The position numbers and the translations under genes are program-made. Positions 56,301 to 64,000 of a stretch of DNA of 64,000 nucleotides are shown piece by piece (position 1 is the first letter of the stretch; each line of letters opens with the position of its first letter). This stretch comes from Durusdinium trenchii. Its lineage: Eukaryota; Sar; Dinophyceae; Suessiales; Symbiodiniaceae. Location of the stretch: positions 380,020-444,019 of the forward strand of contig CAXAMN010026450.1 of assembly GCA_963970005.1 (NCBI GenBank). Direction: 5' to 3'. The notes beneath the pieces were generated by a model, which saw only the letters and a list, made by a program, of their open reading frames with translations, had not been told where the DNA came from and ran no database searches.

Positions 56301-56870
56301 TATAGCTATACCATCTATGTCTTGACATTGCTCATTCTGAAATTCAATTTCACAGTGCATATCCTGTAATATCCTAGGCACACTCCACTGGTTGTCCCTA
56401 ATGTTGTGCAAGGTGAACGGCCTGCGCAATGTTTAGCCTGCTGTGGGGCACAGCACTGCATTTACGTGACATCCTCCAACTGTTTCAATCCTCCGTGAAC
56501 CGATGCCCTGTGTTGTCTCCGTGCCACCCCATCCAGCACTGACACAAGGTGACACATGCATGTCTACTGCCACCACAAGTATCCTGCAGCGCGTGAGAAA
56601 ACACACCTGCTGTTAGTCTCCAAGTCGAAATAAGTGAGCCGCATGGTACGTTGCGGCTAGACTGCAAGCGATTCTTGTAGGGTAATACACTTTGGGGTTA
56701 GCACGGCCTCTGCTTTTCTGGCCTCGGGTTCAAGTGTGGCTTCTAGAGTAATCAAGCATGTGCCCAAGCCCTTTGAGCAACCCAGCTAAAGCACACCCCC
56801 TTGTCACCTGTCGTTCTACCTGTATTGCCTAGACTGCAGTAAATTGCTTCAATCAGCAGCTTTTCTGGAT
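53400..56870. other. Gene-poor stretch
   Basis: No family recognised. A minus-strand piece near 54,245-54,370 (LQDLADLHSQIGQPSPLRVA) looks mildly coding. TA tract at 54,973-54,985 and CT tract at 55,977-55,997. Confidence 0.3.
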
Positions 56871-56875
56871 GCGAT

Positions 56876-56955
56876 CTAAGGAAAAGGCTTGTAATCTGCG
56901 AGCAGCTCTTTCGCCTTCGCGATGAGCTCCTGCTTTTCCAGGTGCCACTGAAGCA
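56876..56955 (-). CDS. Possible terminal exon, helical C terminus
   Basis: The frame reads LEKQELIAKAKELLADYKPF and ends at TAG (56,876-56,878). An AG followed by G within it (before GAGCTCATC) is a possible acceptor. A Lys/Leu-rich amphipathic helix is a plausible protein end. The family is unknown. It may belong with exon-like pieces upstream at 57,440-57,600 and 58,560-58,770. Confidence 0.3.
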
Positions 56956-57429
56956 TTGCTACGGTCCAAATTAAGGATACACACACCGATACACACACTC
57001 TCCTATTCAAATATCCAAATATTTCCACACGTATTTATCATTTATCGTATTCACGAGATGAGGAATCTTTGACATTGATTGCCAGGGCGACCCTGACCCT
57101 TTATCTTGTCGAGTTGAATAAAGGGAATTAATAGGAATTATAGGAATGAGAAGGAACGAGTAAGAAATCTAAACACGAAAGCGGGGCACAACCACACACG
57201 GATGTGAGAAACCTAGGAATGACGTCTTTTAGCGTTTTGCTTTGCAGGACACCTTGGGTACACGCTAAGACCGATGACTCTTATTGACAGCGCATCATCC
57301 GTCCGATCGTTTGATCAGGACTTACCTATATATAACTAAACAATCCTATATAATCCTATATATAACTAGCCTTGTTTAATAATCCTTGTTTATTACTATA
57401 TATAATCATAATCCAAATCCTATATACCT

Positions 57430-57600
57430 ACCTTTCAGAATTTGGATCTGGAGTCGCCAATGCCCAAAAGGAGAGAACACTGTATTCGTCTTTAGTCCTG
57501 AGATTGACAGCATGAGTGACTTCGGCCCTGAGCTGCTCACAAATTCCTCGACAAATATAGCACATGCTTTCGAGCTCTGGAGTGGCAAATAGTGGCACGT
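57430..57600 (-). CDS. Possible exon, unknown protein
   Basis: Two minus-strand frames stay open. One reads ICRGICEQLRAEVTHAVNLR, the other IFVEEFVSSSGPKSLMLSIS. I cannot decide between them or name a family. Confidence 0.2.
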
Positions 57601-58554
57601 GGAGTGCGGCTCTGCTTCTGAAAAGGAAAGAAGGACTGAGGAGAATGAGGCAACAGTAGGCACCAGTAGACAAAGGGAGCAAAATGGAGGAAGTGAGGAA
57701 GGCGGACAAAACAACTTTGTGGCTGTCCGTGAGCCAAGAGTCCAAGTCTTCAATTCCTTTTCAATGCGACAGTGCTTCGATGGTAGGGTATTCCCCATAA
57801 GGTCCGACATATATATATATATATAAGCCATTTGGGAATCCCAACTTGCCTGGTCCAACTTTCGCCACTGACCACAGGGGACTTGGTATGGGGATCAATT
57901 TTAATCAGTGCATGACAAAACCAAGAAAGAAACATAATTAGGAAACGCCGAGGCGCTTACGACCTTGCGAATACATGTTGGTTATAAACATTTACTGAGA
58001 CCTATTCAATTCAACACAGAATTTTTGTTTTTGTATTTGGAGCTGGCCTCGTTGTCAAACGGCCCCTGGAAAGGCTTTGGCGTTTTTTGCTCCCTTGCAG
58101 GCTGTGACCTGTGCCAAGCTAGTCGCAGTTGAGATGACTAGACTGAACTTGCAAAAGACCAAGCCAAGAAAAGGAACACACCTCATGCTGTCACCATCAC
58201 ACATGATGAACAGGCTGAGCCGCTAGACTCACTAGACTCTAGACCTTCATGGACCTCCTTTGGGACGTTAAGCTTGTCACACAAAATGGTGTAGTCTGAC
58301 TGCAGTTGCCCTGGCGGAAACCATGGTCCTTATGTCTACATCTATAAGATGATTGTTCACATATTAACACTACTGCTCTGAAGTGACCAACAGTTGGGTC
58401 GAGCATGTCTTCGAGATGTTAGAAGAATAAGTTCGAGCATTGGATTTAGCTGCAACCTTGGTGCACACATGACTCACCTCTTGGAGACGTCCCGTGCATC
58501 AACATGGATGTGACCAATCGGACCACTGCCTAGGCAGGTTAATCTGCAAAGATG

Positions 58555-58775
58555 GCTTATTCTTCAGCATCTGGTTCTGTTCTTCCAGCTGCGAGACTGC
58601 CTCAAGCACAATTTGAGGAGACCGACTACTGGCTCTGCCAGAGACAGCTACAGCGTATGGGAGCTGATACTGCATTGATGCTTCTTCAAAACTATTCTGG
58701 CGCCTGAGCAACACCACTGCAAAGAGCCCGCGCTCGGCGTACCACCTGAGCTCAGTTGAAAGGAGAATCTGTGTG
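58555..58775 (-). CDS. Possible exon with coiled-coil end
   Basis: About 70 codons: WYAERGLFAVVLLRRQNSFE, later LEAVSQLEEQNQMLKNK, which has heptad character. It runs to a CAG near 58,553. The family is not recognised. Confidence 0.3.
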
Positions 58776-59924
58776 GACCACATATATATATATATATATT
58801 GATTAAACACTCTTGACCAGTTTTTGTCGGCAGCAATGTTTCAAAGCCAGCTGATGCAATCTCATACAGCAAATGCACTAGCTAGAGGGCTAGCCATGTG
58901 TTTATAAAATCGCAAAGCTGGAAACAAAAGAAACAGCGAGCACATTCATGCATTCACTAACTGAAGAAACATAACAACATGCCGTAACATGCCCCTGAAT
59001 AAACAGAGCTGACTCATCCGAACGACTCTTTCCATCTGGGCCGTTGGCAGGATCATCTGCCAAAAGACTAGGATATGCTGACGGCTCAGCCTTGGTTCCC
59101 AGGGCCAAGCAAAGACAGTATTGTATTGTATAATCAATCTTGCATATTTATATTCACCGTGGTGGAGTGTTTTCCTGTGATCCAATCCGGTTGGAGAAGC
59201 TATGCAAAACCATTTGATCTAAGTCCTTGGCAGAGTCTTCAACTGGAACTGATGGCCACCGATGGCCAAATCTCGCTCTGGCCTGGCGGTGAATCATAGT
59301 AAGCAATGAAGAAAATGCTCGAATCCACCACGAGTCTTGTGCAACCTGTGGTACTCTGCTGAAGCTTTATCGAGGCATTTGGGTGCTAAGGGACGCTAAC
59401 GCGTCCCCCAATCAAACTTTGTTGGCTACACATCACTTCTTGCTGGTTGCTTGCTTGATTCTAAAGAATGGAAGAACGGTTATATAGTCGGCCCTACCTA
59501 GGCATACAAAACGTGCCAAAGCCGTTCCCAGCCTCAGAGAGGCACCTTCGACTTGCTGCAGCAGCAGCCCGCTCCTGGTCCGATGTAATTCATGCCCCGA
59601 TGTCATTGGTGGCACATTCAAGCCCTAGCTCCCGAAGAAAAGCTGCTATGTCCTGCTATCATGCGGCTCTGTTGCATGCTCCATAGGCCGCACAGCTGCA
59701 AAAACAAATAACAAATCGTGGGAATACAGCTGTAAAGACTGTAAAGGAATGCTTTTCGGGCCTAAAACTTGAGCTCTATTTTTTATATGTTTTATAAAAT
59801 ATACAACCGCCAGGATTGCCATTGCACCATAGCTAGGCCACGCACGTGCAAATCTGACTGCTTCAGCATGCTTCAGCACGTGCCGAGTTTTTTACATGCA
59901 AAACCCTGCATGTAGTAGCAGGAC

Positions 59925-60018
59925 TCATTCATTAAAGACCAAACCGACATCCTGCCCCAGCTGTTCAGCCTCACGGATCGCCCGCTTCGTGGCCGTATCT
60001 TCAGCCAGGCGATCATTC
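59925..60018 (-). CDS. Probable terminal exon of an unknown gene
   Basis: Starts with G after GAG (60,019-60,021) and reads NDRLAEDTATKRAIREAEQL, ending GLVFNE with TGA at 59,925. The charged helical composition and AG-then-G acceptor support coding. Probably the same gene as 60,150-60,316, though splice phases between them could not be closed. Confidence 0.4.
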
Positions 60019-60149
60019 CTCCACAACCATCAGATCATCAGAGGTCGACAACGTGATAGACGTACCAAGCGACGCTTTTTCATCAAGCACTTCTACTCAA
60101 TGCTTTCATCAAACACCTGGGTAATTACACTACACCATGTATATAATGA

Positions 60150-60316
60150 TCTGTATCATCTGCAATGCGTGCCGCTCTTTTTTTAGCTCTTCTTTCTTGC
60201 ATCCGTTCCCATATGTTCTCAGCCGGGACTGCCCGCCTATTGGCCATGACCTTGGTGAAGTGGGCGTCATGCGCTAGCTTCATTGCCTCCGAGCGTGCCT
60301 GCCCCTCGTAGCCCAC
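60150..60316 (-). CDS. Probable exon, Arg/Lys-rich protein
   Basis: Starts with GTGGGC after GAG, again AG followed by G. It reads VGYEGQARSEAMKLAHDAHF and then IWERMQERRAKKRAARIADD. Clearly protein-like, helical and basic; it could be an RNA- or ribosome-associated factor, but no family is recognised. It precedes the terminal exon at 59,925-60,018 in transcription order. Confidence 0.4.
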
Positions 60317-60967
60317 CTCGACAATTTGCAAGCTTCACACTGACATATATGACTCCATGCTGTTGAGACATGGTGAGGTGCATAAGGCACATCTTTGTGA
60401 GTGTTGGAGGTCCTCATGAATACATGAATTCATGTTGGTTCTTCCCCAACATCTGTGCAAGTTTTCCGCATGGTCCAGTCGTGATTCATGCATTGCCACA
60501 ACAGACCAGTACTCGAGCAATATGTGCAAATGGATGGACACTGCAATTTGGTCAACCTAGTGGACAGCGACAAAGCTTTTGCAAGGATCGGTGTCCGTAG
60601 CACCAGCTCTTTCTGGAGATCTGATTGGAAATCACACGTTGGACGCGTTGGATCACTTTGAAAACTGATCAGTTGATAAATCCCGGTTGGAAATCCCCAC
60701 GCGCTTGCCTCTGCAACCCGGGCTGCCAAAACAGCTTCTCCTGTGTCACTGCCCGCAGCTGGGGAAAGGCATATATAGTCACGAGATGCGAAACTATCTG
60801 AAGTAGCCACCATCTGTAAGCCTTCCTAGTGATAGTGATGGTCCAGCAGCTATCATTCACTAATTTCATCTAATTTCTAATTCGGTGGCCTGGAATCCCG
60901 CAAACCTGGCACATCTAAAATATTCCAAAATGATCTCCTAGGAGCGTCTATCAGGACAAGGGGGGCC

Positions 60968-60993
60968 CCCCTCTCTCTCTCTCTCTCTCTCGT
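60968..60993. repeat. (CT)n microsatellite
   Basis: Simple CT run. Confidence 0.9.
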
Positions 60994-60999
60994 GAAGCA

Positions 61000-62900
61000 A
61001 CACCCTTCAGCACCGTTCCAACTTGAGAGCGGACCTGGGCTCAACAGAAGGGTCCTTGAGCTGGACATACAACATAGAGGCGAGGGGCGTAACAAAATGA
61101 TCAGCGGCGTTTGCAACTTCGACACTTTACATCGCGGCCGAGCAGTGATCCTGGACAACAATCCAGATGACTTCCAAACAACGAACAGAAGCATCAAGGC
61201 ATTCTCCACAGAGGAGTGAGAGGACAAACAAATGCAGCAAGAGTATTTGCAAACTCAATCAAGTATTGTATTTTTTTTTCAAGAGGGGGTGGCTTGTTGT
61301 GTAACCGCATAACTATATCGATGTAGTGCAGACTCGAGTGCTGCAAAAGCTTCATGCCAAGGCTGAACTTCTCTGCGCACACCTTGTGGAAAAGCTTTCA
61401 AGCAACCATTGTCATGTTCCTACTGACAGGTTCCTCAGCAAATCAATTCTTTCAGGAGTCTTTATGGAAGTTGGAGTGAGTATTTGTCACTGTCACGAGT
61501 CACTACCATGTGACAACTCCGACAGTCAGTTCTTCCTTGTGCTTGGCGAGCCCGCTTCGTTGCTGCCTTTTGGACCTGGAAACGCGGTCAAACCACGGCC
61601 AAAGCGTTTGATTCTGCGCAGCAAGGGCCGCGCCAAACTACCCTTGAGGACATCAAACAAAATCAGAAAACGCATTTGGACTTTGTAGAGTCCATCTGCA
61701 TTGTGCAAGTGCAAATATGACGTGGCGCGATCCTGCTAATTAGTGGGACCGCCTTGAGATGCCTTGAGATACTACTTTGTCTGTCAATGGGAAGTTGGAA
61801 GTCACGCCCAGCATGGGCTTTGGCCAATAGCCAATTCAATAGCTTCCAGCAACCCACCTCCTGCTGTGCAACCTTCAGGCACTCCTCTTGGTCAACCACC
61901 CCTCCGTGTAGAGATGCCTGGCAACATAACGTTTGGGTGGGAACTCACATGGGCACAGCAAATTGGGCTATCGCAGCTTGAATTAATCAAATCGGACTAT
62001 AGTATCTAATATGTGACCTATAAATAGCTTTTTATCAGTTTTGTTGTTGCTTCATCGGTCCACAAGTGTCGACCGCCCTGCCAAGCCCTCAATACATGTG
62101 AAGAGTCCTTTAGTGCCGCGTTCAGGGCAGCTGCAGCTGCTGCAGCTGCCTCGATGCCACTGCTGCCAGCCTCAAAGTTCGTGATGGAAAACTTTTCAGC
62201 GCCTGACACTCTACAAGCATAAGTAGATTTCACTACATGATGTCGGCTTTGATGCTTTCGGAACGGGAAGACGGGAAAGCTGTGATCGTGACAACTCTAC
62301 TTGCGCATCAATCACAAATGAAGGGTATATCAGCAACAAAGCGGTGACCATGAGTTCAACCAAAAATTGGAGGGGAGAGTTGTTCTGCTGAATCTTGAGC
62401 CAAAACAATCCAAAACATGTGTGACTCGAATAAGCTAACCTTGGGCACCCAGCTTGACTCTTATAGGTTTCAGCTACGGCCTGAGCCGGCCATCGACCGC
62501 CTTTGATATGTCACGATTGTTACGGTTGATTGCACATGTCCAATTCGGGAAGAAAACTGGTCCTGCTGACCAAATGAAAGAGGAATGTGCCCAGTAACAG
62601 CATACTTACAGTAATACTAAATGTGATTAAATGTGTGAAGCTCCGTGGCATGAAAGCAAGCAGCGAGCTGCATGCCTACCAGTATCATGTTCTAAGTTCT
62701 ATCAATCTTTTTCGGCTAAAAGGTAGCTGAATCTGGGCAGCACCTGCCAACAAACAACACAGCCGCGTTGCCCTTGAGGGATATTCCGTTGGCAACCATT
62801 TCGTCATCCCATCCCTTACTCTGAAGTATCAACTTGATCTGCGTTTGAAAGGCTGCAAATTGTCTGCCATGCCTTCAAGTCCATGCTGGCCACCGACTGC
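61000..62900. other. Gene-poor stretch
   Basis: Nothing assignable. A minus-strand frame near 61,580-61,690 (MRFLILFDVLKGSLARPLLR) could be an exon, but nothing around it supports this. Confidence 0.3.
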
Positions 62901-62905
62901 CCTAC

Positions 62906-63190
62906 CTAGGTGCACACAACAAAATTGGTTGCAGTTGCAAAGGACTCTGGCAATCCGTCTTTGGTTGGAACGTCATGGAATTCAATCATGCGCAACTTGA
63001 CCCAGCATGACCCAGCTGGACGCGTGCGAAACCTGGTCCAAGTTGCGCCAGCTAATCGGTTCGCACGTTTCAACGCCTTCTCATCCATGAGCCTAGCACA
63101 GTCAAGCACAATTCTTAACAAATTGCTTCCATTATAGTATCTTCCGTTTGCTCTGCCTTCTTCAAGGCACACTGCTTGTCTGAACACTTT
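62906..63190 (-). CDS. Possible exon with stop, unknown protein
   Basis: About 95 codons of balanced composition read KVFRQAVCLEEGRANGRYYN, then LDCARLMDEKALKRANRLAG, and end at TAG (62,906). The antisense frame at 62,910-63,137 is also open, so strand is not certain. No family is recognised. Confidence 0.3.
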   Translation of the reverse strand, partial: KVFRQAVCLEEGRANGRYYNGSNLLRIVLDCARLMDEKALKRANRLAGATWTRFRTRPAGSCWVKLRMIEFHDVPTKDGLPESFATATNFVVCT

Positions 63191-63199
63191 TGGCAATTC

Positions 63200-64000
63200 G
63201 AGGCACCAATCATTGGGATGCGGAAGCCAGGACCCCCGGCCCTTCTCGATTCTTCGGCACATGCAGCTCCCTGGAGGGTGAAACACTGATCTCTGCCATT
63301 GGCCTCAAATCAACGGTCCAGTTCCCTCCAAGCAGCTTTGGAACACATCACGCATACACAGCTGAGCTCTGAACTTTGTTCGCCAGTGTGATGTGTCTGA
63401 AAACGGCCCCTCTGGTGCTTCAGAAGAGCTGCGGCAATCATCATATCGATCAGCAAACGTGTCATCTTCAGAGCCAAAGGTTCACCCCATACGTAGCGAG
63501 AGAGTGGAGTTGGGAGTTTGGGGCTCAACAATCCTCAAGTCTTTTCAATGTGCATGAGAAACAAGCAGCAGAAACATGCAGAAACAACATCTCACAGCCT
63601 AAGGCCTGAAGTGGGCTGCCACGGCAGCTTCTGAGCATGAGACAAGTTCTTGCAAACATGTCTTGCTGATTCTGGTTAATGAGACCCCGTCCAATCCCGG
63701 GGACAAACATCTTCAACTTTGTCAATTGACATGGCCTCTGATGCGAGAGAACCCTCCGTCATGCTCCCTGATGATCCCCTGCGGTGGATGGGTGTCCTCA
63801 GCTGAGCAAGAGTCTTTTGAACCTCCGGCTGGTGCTCCGACATCATCCAAACAATTATGCCATATGCCTCAAGTCCATGAGCCCAACCATGAAGCCTAAG
63901 TGCTCCTACACGAAGTCCGCCACCAAATGGACTGTGAAACTTGCTTCTCCGATCTACGTCTTCTACGCCTCAGATGCGCCAGTCGAAAACGATTCTCGAC
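63200..64000. other. No recognisable gene to the window end
   Basis: Short open frames only. The window ends in unassigned DNA. Confidence 0.35.

Noticed and set aside
10770..58800. Scattered (TA)n tracts near 10.77, 18.25, 32.74, 36.96, 45.3, 54.97, 57.81 and 58.79 kb as regulatory TATA elements
   Set aside because: They are short microsatellites without positional link to gene starts; dinoflagellate promoters are not known to rely on them.

Overview
The window looks like nuclear DNA of a dinoflagellate, most likely Symbiodiniaceae or a close relative. The evidence is a gene-poor, intron-rich sequence of moderate GC. Its one well-resolved gene uses GT, GC and GA splice donors and places a G after every intron-terminal AG, which is a dinoflagellate signature. 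A Ty1/copia-type element has the domain layout common in dinoflagellate genomes. No bacterial operon, rRNA, convincing tRNA, CRISPR array or plastid/mitochondrial gene was seen. Everything with a recognisable coding signal is on the minus strand.

Layout: 1-6,300 is very AT-rich, non-coding, and full of trinucleotide and other simple repeats; it may be a foreign or chimeric segment. 6,300-12,050 has ordinary composition and no recognisable gene, but holds one fold-back MITE-like element. 12,054 to about 19,005 is a UDP-sugar pyrophosphorylase (USP) gene with at least 11 exons, nearly full length; its introns carry several clusters of short motifs. 19,140-19,410 is a long CAG/CTG tract. 23,165-31,298 is a complete LTR retrotransposon with 247-bp LTRs and a 5-bp target-site duplication. 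It encodes Gag, zinc knuckle, protease, a methyltransferase-like domain, integrase, RT, RNase H, and a C-terminal extension with a membrane helix and a Cys/His motif. Its frame is broken about six times and its integrase has lost key residues. 33,255-34,869 is a frameshifted ORF with a P-loop N-terminal half and a transposase-like C-terminal half.

36,436-38,132 is a near-identical duplicated segment running into a 901-base N gap (38,133-39,033), which may be an assembly artefact. 48,179-49,431 is a decayed DDE_1/CENP-B-like transposase. 50,800-51,205 holds exons of a folate-biopterin-transporter (BT1) family membrane protein. From 51,400 to the end there are many microsatellites and several isolated exon-like segments on the minus strand that I cannot assign.

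The functional picture is a nucleotide-sugar gene and a transporter fragment embedded in repeat- and transposon-rich DNA. The most interesting material is the composite retrotransposon (methyltransferase-like domain plus membrane-anchored tail) and the non-canonical splicing of the USP gene.
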